A model generated the notes under the pieces. The model saw only the letters and a program-made list of their open reading frames with translations. It was not told the DNA's origin and ran no database searches. The translations under genes were made by a program, and so were the position numbers. DNA of 64,000 bases, from assembly GCA_017304845.1 (NCBI GenBank), contig JAFKLL010000015.1, positions 27,087 to 91,086 on the forward strand. Reading direction: 5' to 3'. This document shows, piece after piece, positions 25,776 through 34,499 of the stretch (position 1 is the first letter of the stretch; every line of letters begins with the position of its first letter). The stretch comes from Solirubrobacterales bacterium. Its GTDB lineage: Bacteria > Actinomycetota > Thermoleophilia > Solirubrobacterales > 70-9.

Positions 25776-27383
25776 ATGGCTACCGAAACCGTCGCCGAAT
25801 CCGAGTCCGCGACCACCCCCGCCCTCGAGTCGTTCAATCCCGCGACCGGAGAGCTGGTCGGCACCGTCGAGACGATCACGCCCGATCAGGTCCAGGGTGT
25901 CGTCGACGAGGTCGCCCGGATCCAGCCGGCCTGGGCGGAGCTCTCTCCGTCGGACCGCGCCAACTACCTGAAGCGCGCCGCGACGGTCCTGCTCGACCGT
26001 CTCGACGAGATCGCCGCGCTGCTCTCCCAGGAGCAGGGCAAGCCGATCTCCGAGTGCTACACGATGGAGCTGATCCCCTCGATCGACGCGCTGCGCTGGT
26101 GCGCCAAGGAGGGGCCCGGCATCCTCAAGGCCGAGAAGATCTCCTACCCGCAGCCCTTCTTCAAGACCAAGCGGTCCAAGTTCAAGTTCCAGCCGATCGG
26201 CGTGGTCGGCGTGATCGCCCCCTGGAACTACCCGTGGACGATCCCGATGCAGGAGATCGCGATCGCCCTGATGTGCGGCAACGGCGTCGTGCTGAAGCCG
26301 GCCAGCCTCACCCCGCTCCTCGGCGAGGCGATCCAGAGCGTCTTCGAGGACGCCGGCCTGCCCAAGGGCCTGGTCCGCAACGTCCACGGCGGCGGCCGGA
26401 TCGGCGACGCCCTGACCAAGTCCACCGCCGGCAAGATCTTCTTCACCGGCTCGGTCCCGGTCGGCTACAAGGTCGGCGAGGAGTGCGCCAAGCTGATGAA
26501 GGGCTGCGTGCTCGAGCTGGGCGGCAAGGACCCGATGATCGTGCTCGAGGACGCCAACATCGACTTCGCCATCTCCGGCGCGGTCTGGGGCGGCTTCGCC
26601 AACGCCGGCCAGACCTGCGCCGGGATCGAGCGGGCCTACGTGCGCCGTGAGGTGTCCGACAAGTTCATCGAGGGCGTGGTCGCCGGGGCGAGCGCGCTCA
26701 AGGTCGGCGACCCCTCCGAGGTCGATACCGAGATCGGCCCGATGGTGTCCAAGGACCAGTACGACCTGGTCCGGGAGCTGGTCGACGACGCGGTCGCCAG
26801 CGGCGCGACCCTGCGCTGCGGCGGCCCGGTCGACGTCGAGGGCTTTCCCGAGGGCAACTTCATCGCCCCCGTCGTGCTGACCGACGTCACCCACGACATG
26901 CGGATCATGAACGAGGAGATCTTCGGCCCGGTGTTGCCGATCATGACCGTCGACTCCGACCAGGAGGCGCTCGACCTCGCCAACGACTCCGAGTTCGGCC
27001 TCGGCTCCTCGGTCTGGACCAAGGACCGTCAGCGCGGCGAGCGGATCGCCGACAAGATCGACGCCGGCATGGTCTGGATCAACGACCACATGTTCACCCA
27101 CGGCGCCTGCCAGTGCACCTGGGGCGGGGTCAAGGATTCCGGCCTCGGCCACTCCCACTCGAAGTTCGGCTTCTACGAGTGCGTCGAGATCAAGCTGGTC
27201 ACCTACGAGCCCGGCCTGACCCGGAACTTCTGGTGGCACCCGTACGACGAGACCCTCGCCAAGGCGATGAAGTCCTCGGCCAACCTGCTCTACGGCAAGG
27301 GCGGCCAGCGGATCGAGGCGCTCAAGTCGGGCGCCGGCCCGCTGCTGCAAGTCGGCAAGCGGATCACCAAGCGCGGCTCCTGA
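25776..27383 (+). CDS. Aldehyde dehydrogenase family protein
   Basis: A 535-residue NAD(P)-dependent aldehyde dehydrogenase. Motifs: IAPWNYPWTIP, VVLKPASLTPLLGEA, FTGSVPVGYKVG, the general base in LELGGKDPMIV, the catalytic cysteine in FANAGQTCAGIERAYV, and NEEIFGPVLPI. The extra C-terminal tail (about 60 residues after YEPGLTRNFWWHPYDE) marks the long subgroup close to plant and mycobacterial fatty-aldehyde enzymes. Substrate unknown; it is not close in sequence to the enzyme at 16772. The start ATG is preceded by TACACT at 7 nt. A strong hairpin follows the stop. Confidence 0.9.
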   Translation: MATETVAESESATTPALESFNPATGELVGTVETITPDQVQGVVDEVARIQPAWAELSPSDRANYLKRAATVLLDRLDEIAALLSQEQGKPISECYTMELIPSIDALRWCAKEGPGILKAEKISYPQPFFKTKRSKFKFQPIGVVGVIAPWNYPWTIPMQEIAIALMCGNGVVLKPASLTPLLGEAIQSVFEDAGLPKGLVRNVHGGGRIGDALTKSTAGKIFFTGSVPVGYKVGEECAKLMKGCVLELGGKDPMIVLEDANIDFAISGAVWGGFANAGQTCAGIERAYVRREVSDKFIEGVVAGASALKVGDPSEVDTEIGPMVSKDQYDLVRELVDDAVASGATLRCGGPVDVEGFPEGNFIAPVVLTDVTHDMRIMNEEIFGPVLPIMTVDSDQEALDLANDSEFGLGSSVWTKDRQRGERIADKIDAGMVWINDHMFTHGACQCTWGGVKDSGLGHSHSKFGFYECVEIKLVTYEPGLTRNFWWHPYDETLAKAMKSSANLLYGKGGQRIEALKSGAGPLLQVGKRITKRGS

Positions 27384-27394
27384 TTCAGCGTCGA

Positions 27395-27441
27395 AAGAAA
27401 CGACGATTTCCCCCGGCATTCGGGGTAAATCGTCGTTTCTT
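27395..27441. terminator. Long hairpin, probably a bidirectional terminator
   Basis: AAGAAACGACGATTT (27395-27409) and its exact complement (27427-27441) form a 15-bp stem, continued after one mismatch by CCCC/GGGG. T-rich sequence follows on both strands. It starts 12 nt after the aldehyde dehydrogenase stop, but it also lies inside the upstream extension of the next reading frame. Confidence 0.6.
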
Positions 27442-27451
27442 CCTGCTCGGG

Positions 27452-27850
27452 GTGGTTTCCGTGCTGGCCGTTGCCGGATGCGGGTCGGGTGACGGCTCGG
27501 ACGGTGAGACCGGCCCCGTGAAGGAACCGGCGCCGGCCGTGCCGAAAGCCGCCGCGCCGAAGCTCCCGCCTTCGCATTGCCCGGCCGACTCGTCGAACTG
27601 CACCGTGGCCAGCGGTCGGGTGATCTACGTCGAGAAGGTCGATCCCGACGGTGATGGGGACGCCCACTTCGTCACCGCCTCCAAGCAGGGCGTGACCCTG
27701 CCCGGGATCACGATCTTCGACGTCCGGGCCGATCTCCGTCCCGACCCTTTGCCCGGGGTCGGCGACCTGGTCGGCGGCGCCGGCCCGGTCTATCCCGGCC
27801 ACGCCGGTCAGAAGCAGATCCAGGTCGAGGAGTTCCACGTAGCCCCGTAG
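27452..27850 (+). CDS. Putative lipoprotein, start uncertain
   Basis: A small exported protein with lipobox LAVAGC, then a Ser/Gly- and Pro/Ala-rich linker and a beta-rich domain with two cysteines (SHCPADSSNC) and IYVEKVDPDGDGDAHFV. No family recognised. The only usual start is GTG at 27452, 132 residues, which leaves a signal peptide without positive charge. The same frame upstream encodes NRRFFLLG, a Tat-like twin-arginine motif that would complete the signal. It has no ATG, GTG or TTG; CTG at 27380 or ATT at 27383, overlapping the upstream stop, are the only candidates. The heme-export operon follows 17 nt later. Confidence 0.6.
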   Translation: MVSVLAVAGCGSGDGSDGETGPVKEPAPAVPKAAAPKLPPSHCPADSSNCTVASGRVIYVEKVDPDGDGDAHFVTASKQGVTLPGITIFDVRADLRPDPLPGVGDLVGGAGPVYPGHAGQKQIQVEEFHVAP

Positions 27851-27867
27851 ATGGGACACTGCCTCGG

Positions 27868-28542
27868 ATGTCTGACGGGTCTGAGAACGCGATTCGGCTG
27901 AGTGGGCTCGGTCGGGACTACGGCGACCGGCCGGCGCTGACCGGGGTCGATCTCGAGCTGCCCGCCGACGCCTCGCTGGCCGTGCTGGGGCCGAACGGCT
28001 CCGGCAAGAGCACCCTGCTCCGGATCCTGGCGACCCTGCTCCGGCCCAGCCGCGGCGAGGTCTCGGTGCTCGGGACCGAGCTTCCGAAGGACGCCTGGAA
28101 GCTGCGCGGGCGGATCGGCTACCTCGGTCATCAGCCGATGCTCTACGAGGACCTGAGCGGCCGGGAGAACCTCGAGTTCCAGGCCCGCATGTACGGGATC
28201 CCCGCGGCCGAGGCCAAGGCCCGGATCGACGCCGACCTCGAAGTGGTCGGCATGGGCCGTCGGGCCGGCGACCGGGTCAGCGACTACTCGGCCGGCATGA
28301 AGCAGCGCATCGCGATCTGCCGGGCGGTCCTCCATCGGCCGCGGCTGCTGCTGCTCGACGAGCCCGACTCGAACCTCGACCCGGAAGGCCGGGAGGCGGC
28401 CCGGTCGCTGATCGGGCATCCCTGCGACCTCGGCTGGGAGTCCGACGGGCCGGTCACCAGGGTGGTCGTCTCGCATGACCCGCAGGGCGCCCGGGCGGAG
28501 GCCGACCAGGTGCTGGAGCTCCGGATCGGAGCGGCCGCGTGA
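27868..28542 (+). CDS. ccmA: Heme exporter ABC transporter ATPase CcmA
   Basis: A 224-residue ABC ATPase. Walker A GPNGSGKST (residues about 40-48), signature YSAGMKQR, Walker B LLLLDEPDSNLD and an H-loop histidine (VVVSHD). It powers the CcmABCD complex, which releases heme-CcmE in System I cytochrome c maturation. Assignment as CcmA rests on the order ccmA-ccmB-ccmC-ccmD. Its TGA overlaps the ccmB GTG by 4 nt (GTGA). Confidence 0.88.
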   Translation: MSDGSENAIRLSGLGRDYGDRPALTGVDLELPADASLAVLGPNGSGKSTLLRILATLLRPSRGEVSVLGTELPKDAWKLRGRIGYLGHQPMLYEDLSGRENLEFQARMYGIPAAEAKARIDADLEVVGMGRRAGDRVSDYSAGMKQRIAICRAVLHRPRLLLLDEPDSNLDPEGREAARSLIGHPCDLGWESDGPVTRVVVSHDPQGARAEADQVLELRIGAAA

Positions 28543-29219
28543 CCCCCTCGCGCCAGGCCTTCATGGCCGTGGTCGGCAAGGACCTGCGGATCGAGCTGCG
28601 GACGATGCGCTCGCTCCCGGCCATGGTCCTGTTCGCGGTGACCACCTTCATCATCTTCCGCTTCGGCCTCGACCGGACCGCGCTCTCGGGCAGCCTGGCC
28701 TCGGGCGTGGTCTGGACCACCCTGCTGTTCGCAGCGGTGCTGGGGATCAACCGGATCTTCCTGGCCGAACGGGAGGAGGGCGGCTTCGACGCGTTCCGGC
28801 TGGCCCCGGTCGACCGGGCGGTGCTCTTCGCGGCGAAGGCGGCGGTCCTCTTCCTCTACCTGGCGGTGCTGGAGTTGATCGTGATCCCGGTCTTCGCCGT
28901 GTTCTTCCTCCAGGAGTGGTCGGGTCTCCTGCCGCTCATCGTGATCCTCATGGCGACCAATCTCGGCTTCGCCGCGCTGGGCACCTTGATCTCCTCGATG
29001 GCGGTCAATTCCCGGGCCCGGGACCTCCTCGTTCCGCTGCTGCTGCTTCCCCTGGTCGTGCCTTTGATGATCGCCGCGACCTCCGCCACCGCGCCGCTGC
29101 TGGACGTCGGCGGCCCGAGCTACGACAAGTTCGGGACTTGGCTGCTCGTGCTCGGTCTATACGATGGGATCTTCTGCCTCGTCGGATATGCCGTTTTCGA
29201 CTTCCTCCTCGAGGACTGA
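28539..29219 (+). CDS. ccmB: Heme exporter permease CcmB
   Basis: A 226-residue membrane protein with six hydrophobic segments. The FLAEREEGGFDAFRLAPVDR cytoplasmic loop after the second helix and the LLLLPLVVPLMIAAT segment are typical of CcmB. It forms the membrane channel with CcmA and CcmC. The start GTG overlaps the ccmA stop. Confidence 0.9.
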   Translation: MTPSRQAFMAVVGKDLRIELRTMRSLPAMVLFAVTTFIIFRFGLDRTALSGSLASGVVWTTLLFAAVLGINRIFLAEREEGGFDAFRLAPVDRAVLFAAKAAVLFLYLAVLELIVIPVFAVFFLQEWSGLLPLIVILMATNLGFAALGTLISSMAVNSRARDLLVPLLLLPLVVPLMIAATSATAPLLDVGGPSYDKFGTWLLVLGLYDGIFCLVGYAVFDFLLED

Positions 29220-29243
29220 GACGGCACCGGGCGGAATCCGAAA

Positions 29244-29996
29244 ATGTCGGGACGTGGTCTCAAACAACTTTCGATCCTCACGGCGCTCGTCCTGATCGCC
29301 GGCTTCGCGCTGGTCTTCTTCTGGGTGCCGATGGACGCCGACCAGGGCTTCAAGCAGAAGATCTTCTACCTGCATGTGCCGCTGGCGATCGTCGCGCTCT
29401 GCGGGTTCATCGCCGGCGGGGTCGAGGGCTTCCGCCACCTGCGCTCCGGCGACCGGCGGCATGACGCGAACTCCTATGTCTTCATCCACCTCTCGGTGGT
29501 CTTCGGGGTCGCCACGCTGATCACCGGCTGCCTCTGGGCCAAGGCCTCCTGGGGTCACTTCTGGGTCTGGGACGAGCCGACCCTGGTCAGCTTCCTGATC
29601 GTCTTCCTCCTCTACTGCACGTACTACCCGTTCCGGTACGCGATCGAGGACCGTGACCGCCAGGCTCGCTACGCCTCGGTCTTCGCGATCATGGCCGGCG
29701 CCTTCGTGCCCCTCAACTTCATGGCCGTACGCATGGCCGAGAGTCTGATCCACCCGCGCGTCTTCGCGACCAGCGGCGGCGGGCTCCCCGGCTCGATGAT
29801 GTTCACCTTCCTGGTCTGCCTGGTCGGCGTCGCCCTGCTCTGGGTGACCCTGGTCAAGCTCGAGCTGCTCGGCAAGCAGACCTCGGGCCAGGTCTCGAAG
29901 CTGCGGCGCGCGCTCGAAGCTCAGGGCTTCGGCGGTGGAGAAGAGACGTCCGGAACGGTCGGGCGGCGGATCGCACCAAACCTGGAGGCTCAGTAG
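29244..29996 (+). CDS. ccmC: Cytochrome c biogenesis protein CcmC
   Basis: A 250-residue membrane protein with six hydrophobic segments. It carries the tryptophan-rich WGHFWVWDEPTL segment (about residues 99-110) that binds heme at the outer face, with flanking histidines (FYLHVPLAI and the RMAESLIHPR region). CcmC loads heme onto CcmE. WDEP replaces the more usual WDAR. It is followed directly by ccmD. Confidence 0.9.
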   Translation: MSGRGLKQLSILTALVLIAGFALVFFWVPMDADQGFKQKIFYLHVPLAIVALCGFIAGGVEGFRHLRSGDRRHDANSYVFIHLSVVFGVATLITGCLWAKASWGHFWVWDEPTLVSFLIVFLLYCTYYPFRYAIEDRDRQARYASVFAIMAGAFVPLNFMAVRMAESLIHPRVFATSGGGLPGSMMFTFLVCLVGVALLWVTLVKLELLGKQTSGQVSKLRRALEAQGFGGGEETSGTVGRRIAPNLEAQ

Positions 29997-30212
29997 ATGT
30001 TTGACGCAGTACCCAACGACTCGACCGGCTACGTCGTCGCCGCCTACATGGTCTTCCTGATCCTGCTGCTGGTCTACCTGGGGATCCTCGGGGCCAAGTT
30101 CCAGCGGATCAGCCGCGACATCGCGGAGCTGACCGAAGAGGTCGAGGCCGGGCAGACGCCCGCCGCCCCGGCCGCCACCGAGACCGGCGCCAAAGAGCCG
30201 TCCGGTGTCTGA
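29997..30212 (+). CDS. ccmD: CcmD-like small membrane protein
   Basis: A 71-residue protein with one hydrophobic helix (VAAYMVFLILLLVYLGILG) and a charged tail. Size, topology and position directly behind ccmC match CcmD, which helps release heme-CcmE from the complex. The ATG follows the ccmC stop with no gap, and the end overlaps hemA by 8 bp. Confidence 0.8.
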   Translation: MFDAVPNDSTGYVVAAYMVFLILLLVYLGILGAKFQRISRDIAELTEEVEAGQTPAAPAATETGAKEPSGV

Positions 30213-31530
30213 GCTCCTAGCACTCGGCCTCTCCCACAAGACCGCCCCGCTGGGGCTCCGCGAACGGCTGGCCCTGCCGGAAGGGCGCGCCGCCGGCCTG
30301 ATGGCCGACCTGACCGGGTCGGGCGCGGCGATCGAGGCGACCGTCGTCTCGACCTGCAACCGGACCGAGGTCTACCTGGTCGCGGTCGACCCGGTGGTGG
30401 CGGAATCCGACGTGCTCTCCGCGCTCGCCTCGCAGGCCGACATCCGCCCGACCGAGCTGGTCGGGCACCTCTACGCGCTGCGTGGCCCCGACGCGGCCCG
30501 CCACCTCTTCCAGGTGACCGCGGGGCTCGACTCGATGATCCTCGGCGAGGCCGAGATCCAGGGTCAGGTCAAGCGGGCCCACGAGCTGTCCCTGGTCGAA
30601 GGCGCCTCCGGGCCGATCCTGGGTCGTCTCTTCCGGGGAGCGATCGCCGCCGGGGGCCGGGCCCGCAACGAGACCGGGATCAGCGAGAAGGGCGTCTCGG
30701 TCGCCTCGGTCGCGGTCACCGAGGCCCGCCGCGCGGTCGGTGACCTTGCCAACCGCCAGGCGCTGGTGGTCGGGGCCGGCGACACCGCCGAGCTGGTCGC
30801 CCGGGCGCTGAACAGCCGCGGCACCGAGTCGGTCTTCATCGCCAACCGTCACTTCGACCGGGCCCAGGGCCTGGCCCAGCGCTTCGGCGGCGAGGCGGCC
30901 CGGGTGGCCGACCTGCCCCAGCGGTTGACCGCACCGGACATCGTCATCTCGGCCACCAACTCGCCCCACCACCTGATCGACCGCGAGCTGCTCGAGCCGG
31001 TCATGGAAGCCCGTGACGGGAAGCCGCTGTTCCTGGTCGACCTCGCCGTCCCCCGGGACATCGATCCCGAGGTCCGGGACCTGCCCGGCGTCACGGTCAC
31101 CGACATCGACGACCTGCAGGTCGTGGTCGAGCGCAACGCGGCGGGTCGCGCCGCCGAGGCGCGGAAGGCCGAGCGGATCATCACCGCCGAGCTCGACCTG
31201 TTCGAGTCCTGGCTCGACTCGCTAGAGGTGCTGCCGGCCGTGGTCGCGCTCCGTGAGCGCGCCGACGAGATCGTGCGGAGGGTGCTGGCAGAGAACGAGA
31301 ACCGTTGGACCGGGCTGGGCGACGCCGACCGGGAACGGGTCGAGGCGGTCGCCCGGGCGGTCGCGCAGCGCCTGCTCCACGAGCCGACCATCAGGTTGAA
31401 GGAGCTGGCCGGGACCGAGCCCGCGTACGAGGTCGTCAACACGGTGCGGGAGCTGTTCGGGCTGGATGTCGAGACCGACCCGGGCGGCGGCTCCGAGGCG
31501 ACGGTCACCCCGATCCGCCGCGACGTTTGA
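30205..31530 (+). CDS. hemA: Glutamyl-tRNA reductase
   Basis: A 441-residue cytoplasmic enzyme, first step of C5-pathway tetrapyrrole synthesis: glutamyl-tRNA to glutamate-1-semialdehyde. Visible: GLSHKTAPLGLRERL, the catalytic cysteine in VVSTCNRTEVYLV, SMILGEAEIQGQVK, NADPH site VVGAGDTAELVARAL, and the C-terminal dimerisation helix region LHEPTIRLKE. Start GTG at 30205. hemC overlaps its stop as TTGA. Confidence 0.96.
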   Translation: MSELLALGLSHKTAPLGLRERLALPEGRAAGLMADLTGSGAAIEATVVSTCNRTEVYLVAVDPVVAESDVLSALASQADIRPTELVGHLYALRGPDAARHLFQVTAGLDSMILGEAEIQGQVKRAHELSLVEGASGPILGRLFRGAIAAGGRARNETGISEKGVSVASVAVTEARRAVGDLANRQALVVGAGDTAELVARALNSRGTESVFIANRHFDRAQGLAQRFGGEAARVADLPQRLTAPDIVISATNSPHHLIDRELLEPVMEARDGKPLFLVDLAVPRDIDPEVRDLPGVTVTDIDDLQVVVERNAAGRAAEARKAERIITAELDLFESWLDSLEVLPAVVALRERADEIVRRVLAENENRWTGLGDADRERVEAVARAVAQRLLHEPTIRLKELAGTEPAYEVVNTVRELFGLDVETDPGGGSEATVTPIRRDV

Positions 31531-32405
31531 GCCCCGCCCTGCGGATCGCCACCCGGCCCAGCCCCCTGGCGCTGGCCCAGACCCGCCTCGTGGCGGATCT
31601 CCTGGCCGCCGACACCGCGCTGGTCGAGGTCGCCAACCAGACCGGCCCCGGTGACAAGGAGCGCTTCGTGCGAGGGGTCGAGCAGGCGGTGCTCTCGGGC
31701 GGCGCCGAGCTCGGGGTCCACTCCGCCAAGGACCTGCCGGGCGAGATGGAGGGCGGGCTCGTGATCGCGGCCGTGCCACCCCGGGCGGACGTCAGAGACG
31801 CCTGGATCGGACCGGGCGGCTCGCTGGAGGAGATCCCCGAGGGGGCGCGGGTGGGGACGTCGAGCCTGCGCCGACGGGCCCAGCTGCTGGCGCTCCGGCC
31901 GGACCTGGTGCCGGTGCCGATGAACGGCAACGTCGACACCCGCATCGCGAAGCTCCGGGCCGGCGAGTGCGACGGTCTCGTCCTCGCGATGGCCGGGCTC
32001 GAACGACTCGGTCGGGCCGACGAGGCGAGCTTCGCCTTCGACCCGGATCGGATGACCCCGGCCGCCGGCCAGGGCGCGCTGGTCGTGCAGGGGAGGACCA
32101 ACGGGCCCGGCCTCGAGGAGGCCGGGGCGATCGGCGACGAGGACTCCGAACGCGCCCTGACCGCCGAGCGGGCCGCCGTGGTCGCGATCGGGGCGGACTG
32201 CGACAGCTCGGTCGGGTTCCACGCCCGCCTGCTCGAGGGTCAACTGACGATCGACGGGTTCGCCGGCCTTGCCGACGGCTCGGCCTGGCTCCGCGACCGG
32301 GTCGAGGGCGATCCGTCCCGGCCCGCCGAGCTGGGCCGCGAGCTGGCCGGGAGGATGCTCGCGGCGGGGGCGGACGCCCTGCTCGCGGGTACGCTGGACG
32401 CGTGA
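31527..32405 (+). CDS. hemC: Porphobilinogen deaminase (hydroxymethylbilane synthase)
   Basis: A 292-residue cytoplasmic enzyme joining four porphobilinogens. It begins at TTG 31527, overlapping the hemA TGA, because IATRPSPLALAQ must be close to the N-terminus. Active-site aspartate in HSAKDLPGEM (usual form HS-KD-P), the GTSSLRRRAQL and NGNVDTRIAKL phosphate-binding blocks, and the dipyrromethane-cofactor cysteine in GADCDSSVG are all present. It is slightly shorter than usual because of a compressed segment after VEV. cobA/hemD overlaps the stop as GTGA. Confidence 0.94.
   Translation: MSPALRIATRPSPLALAQTRLVADLLAADTALVEVANQTGPGDKERFVRGVEQAVLSGGAELGVHSAKDLPGEMEGGLVIAAVPPRADVRDAWIGPGGSLEEIPEGARVGTSSLRRRAQLLALRPDLVPVPMNGNVDTRIAKLRAGECDGLVLAMAGLERLGRADEASFAFDPDRMTPAAGQGALVVQGRTNGPGLEEAGAIGDEDSERALTAERAAVVAIGADCDSSVGFHARLLEGQLTIDGFAGLADGSAWLRDRVEGDPSRPAELGRELAGRMLAAGADALLAGTLDA
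32390..32395 (+). promoter_or_regulatory. Possible internal promoter before cobA/hemD
   Basis: TACGCT lies inside the end of hemC and ends 6 nt before the GTG at 32402, the same spacing as at other leaderless starts in this window. Confidence 0.35.
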
Positions 32406-33934
32406 GCGACGCTGATCCAGACGCGGCGGCCAGGCCTGTCCCGGTCGCCCTGGTCGGGGCCGGACCGGGCGATGCCGGGCTGATGACCCGTCGTTCGCTG
32501 GAGCTGATCGCGGCGGCCGACGTCATCTACTACGACCGTCTGATCCCGCCCGATGCGCTGGAGGGCGCTCGGCCCGAGGCGGACCTGGTCTACGTCGGCA
32601 AGGAGCCGGGCCGACCCGGGCTCGGCCAGGCGGAGATCAACCGGAGGCTGGTCGAGAGCGGCCGGGCCGGGCTCCGAACCGTCCGCCTCAAGGGCGGCGA
32701 TCCCTTCCTCTTCGGCCGTGGCGCCGAGGAGGCGGAGGCGCTGCGGGAGGCCGGCCTGGAGTTCGAGGTGGTTCCGGGGGTCACCGCCGGGGTCGCGGCC
32801 AGCGCCTACGCCGGCATCCCGGTGACCCATCGCGATCAGTCCGCCGCCGTGACCTTCGCCACCGGCCACGAGGACCCGGAGCAGCCGGAGCTGAAGCTCG
32901 ACCTGGAACGGCTCGCGCGGACCCCGGGCACGATCGTCTTCTACATGGGGCTGGGCAAGCTGGGCGCGAACGCCGAGGCGCTGGTCCGCGGCGGCCGGCC
33001 CTCGACCGAGCCGGTGGCCGTGATCGAGCGCGGCACCACGCCCGAGCAGCGGGTCGTCACCGGCACGATCGAGACCATCGCCGACCGGGTCTCCGAGGCC
33101 GGGCTGCGTCCGCCTGCCCTGGTGGTGGTCGGCGAGGTCGTCTCGGCCCGCGATCGCCTGGCCTGGTTCGAGCGGCGCCCGCTCTTCGGCCGCTCCGTGG
33201 TCGTGACCCGGGCCCGCGACCGGGCGTCGGTGCTGGCCGGCAAGCTGCGCGAGGTGGGTGCCGAGGCGATCGAGCTGCCGGTCTCGCGGACCGAGCTGAT
33301 CGAGGCCGAGGACGCCCGGGTGGACGGTCCCCTGGAGAGGTTCGCCGCCGAGGGATTCGACCTGGTCTGCTTCACCAGCCCGACCGGGGTCTCGGCCTTC
33401 TTCGGCCTGCTCGAGGGGAGGGGGCTCGACTCGCGGAGCTTCGCCGGCGCGGAGATCGCCGCGATCGGGCCATCGACCGCCCGCGCCCTCTCGGCCCGTG
33501 GCCTCCGCGCCGATCACCTGCCGGAGCGTTTCGTGGCCGAAGGCATGATCAAGGCCCTGGAGAGCGTGCCGATGGAGGGGCGGAAGGTGCTGATGGCGCG
33601 GGCCGAGGAGGGCCGCGACCTGTTGCCCGACACCCTGGCGGGGCGGGGCGCCGAGGTGACCGTGATGCCGGTCTACCGGACGGTGCCCGAGCCACTCTCG
33701 GATCGGGATCTGACGCGTGCCTCGGAGGCCGACTTCGTGACCTTCACCTCGGCCTCCTCGGTCCACAACTTCGTGGCCGCCGGAGCCGACCCGGCTCGGT
33801 TCGGTCCGGAGGTCGCGACCATCGGCCCGGTGACCAGCGCCGCCGCCCGCGAGGCCGGCTTCACGGTGCGGGTCGAGGCGGAGCGCCACGACCTGGACGG
33901 ACTCGTCGAGTCGATCCAGGCCGTGGGCTCCTGA
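32402..33934 (+). CDS. cobA-hemD: Fused uroporphyrinogen-III C-methyltransferase / uroporphyrinogen-III synthase
   Basis: A 510-residue bifunctional cytoplasmic enzyme. Residues about 12-250 are SUMT: VGAGPGDAGLMTRRSLE, VVYYDRLI-type block, RLKGGDPFLFGRGAEEAE, VVPGVTAG, IPVTHRDQS. This domain makes precorrin-2, the entry to siroheme and cobalamin. Residues about 258-510 are HemD: VVVTRARDRASVLAGKL, FTSPTGVSAFF, AAIGPSTARAL, FTSASSVHNF. HemD makes uroporphyrinogen III for all branches. Such CobA-HemD fusions are common in Actinobacteria and Firmicutes. Start GTG at 32402. Confidence 0.95.
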   Translation: MSDADPDAAARPVPVALVGAGPGDAGLMTRRSLELIAAADVIYYDRLIPPDALEGARPEADLVYVGKEPGRPGLGQAEINRRLVESGRAGLRTVRLKGGDPFLFGRGAEEAEALREAGLEFEVVPGVTAGVAASAYAGIPVTHRDQSAAVTFATGHEDPEQPELKLDLERLARTPGTIVFYMGLGKLGANAEALVRGGRPSTEPVAVIERGTTPEQRVVTGTIETIADRVSEAGLRPPALVVVGEVVSARDRLAWFERRPLFGRSVVVTRARDRASVLAGKLREVGAEAIELPVSRTELIEAEDARVDGPLERFAAEGFDLVCFTSPTGVSAFFGLLEGRGLDSRSFAGAEIAAIGPSTARALSARGLRADHLPERFVAEGMIKALESVPMEGRKVLMARAEEGRDLLPDTLAGRGAEVTVMPVYRTVPEPLSDRDLTRASEADFVTFTSASSVHNFVAAGADPARFGPEVATIGPVTSAAAREAGFTVRVEAERHDLDGLVESIQAVGS

Positions 33935-33940
33935 GCGGGC

Positions 33941-34408
33941 TCAGCCGCCGGCGGTGTACTTCGCCCGCTTCAGGGTCAGCTGCGCCGAGCAGCCGCCCTG
34001 CCGGGCCTTGATCGTGAAGGCGGCCTTGTTGGCGTTCACGAGCCGGCCGCTGATCGAGGTCTTCAGCTTCGGGTAGGAGGTCTGCTTCGTGCCCTTGAAG
34101 GAGAAGCGGTTGGTCCGCTTGGGGGCGACCGGGCGCTTCGGCGCGAAGTAGACGCCGGCCACGCCGTCCGAGTCGTAGAGGCCCTCGGGGATGCAGGTCT
34201 TGCCGTTCTTCAGCTTGAACTTGAGGGTCGCGCTGACGCCGGTGATCTTGCCCTTCTCGGTGATGATGTAGCCGCTCTGCTTGCCGAGCGCCTGGTAGTA
34301 GGCGCCGTCCTTCGGCTTGACCTTGGCGGCGGCGGGGCTGGCCACGCCCACCGCGAGGGCGAGTCCGAGCGCGAGGATGGCGAGGCGGGTGAATCGGGAT
34401 CGGTTCAT
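33941..34408 (-). CDS. Small secreted protein, paralogue 1 of a tandem pair
   Basis: A 155-residue exported protein: signal peptide to about residue 28 (ends SPAAA), then a basic beta-rich domain with two cysteines (GKTCIPEG and QGGCSAQL). It is similar in length, cysteine placement and motifs to the next gene (SISGRLVNANKAAFTIKA versus TITGRFITARKATFTVKV). Function unknown. AGGAG lies 5 nt before the ATG. It ends 6 bp from the convergent cobA/hemD. Confidence 0.7.
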   Translation of the reverse strand: MNRSRFTRLAILALGLALAVGVASPAAAKVKPKDGAYYQALGKQSGYIITEKGKITGVSATLKFKLKNGKTCIPEGLYDSDGVAGVYFAPKRPVAPKRTNRFSFKGTKQTSYPKLKTSISGRLVNANKAAFTIKARQGGCSAQLTLKRAKYTAGG

Positions 34409-34499
34409 GGTGCTCCTGGGTTCGTTGCGGGAAACCGGCCGATTATCTGCCGCCCCGCCTCACCGCCACAAGGCTCACTTTGGGGTATGCGGCTCCGGA

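Noticed and set aside
27395..27441. The inverted repeat as insertion-sequence ends
   Set aside because: The arms are only 17 nt apart, with no transposase or target duplication.
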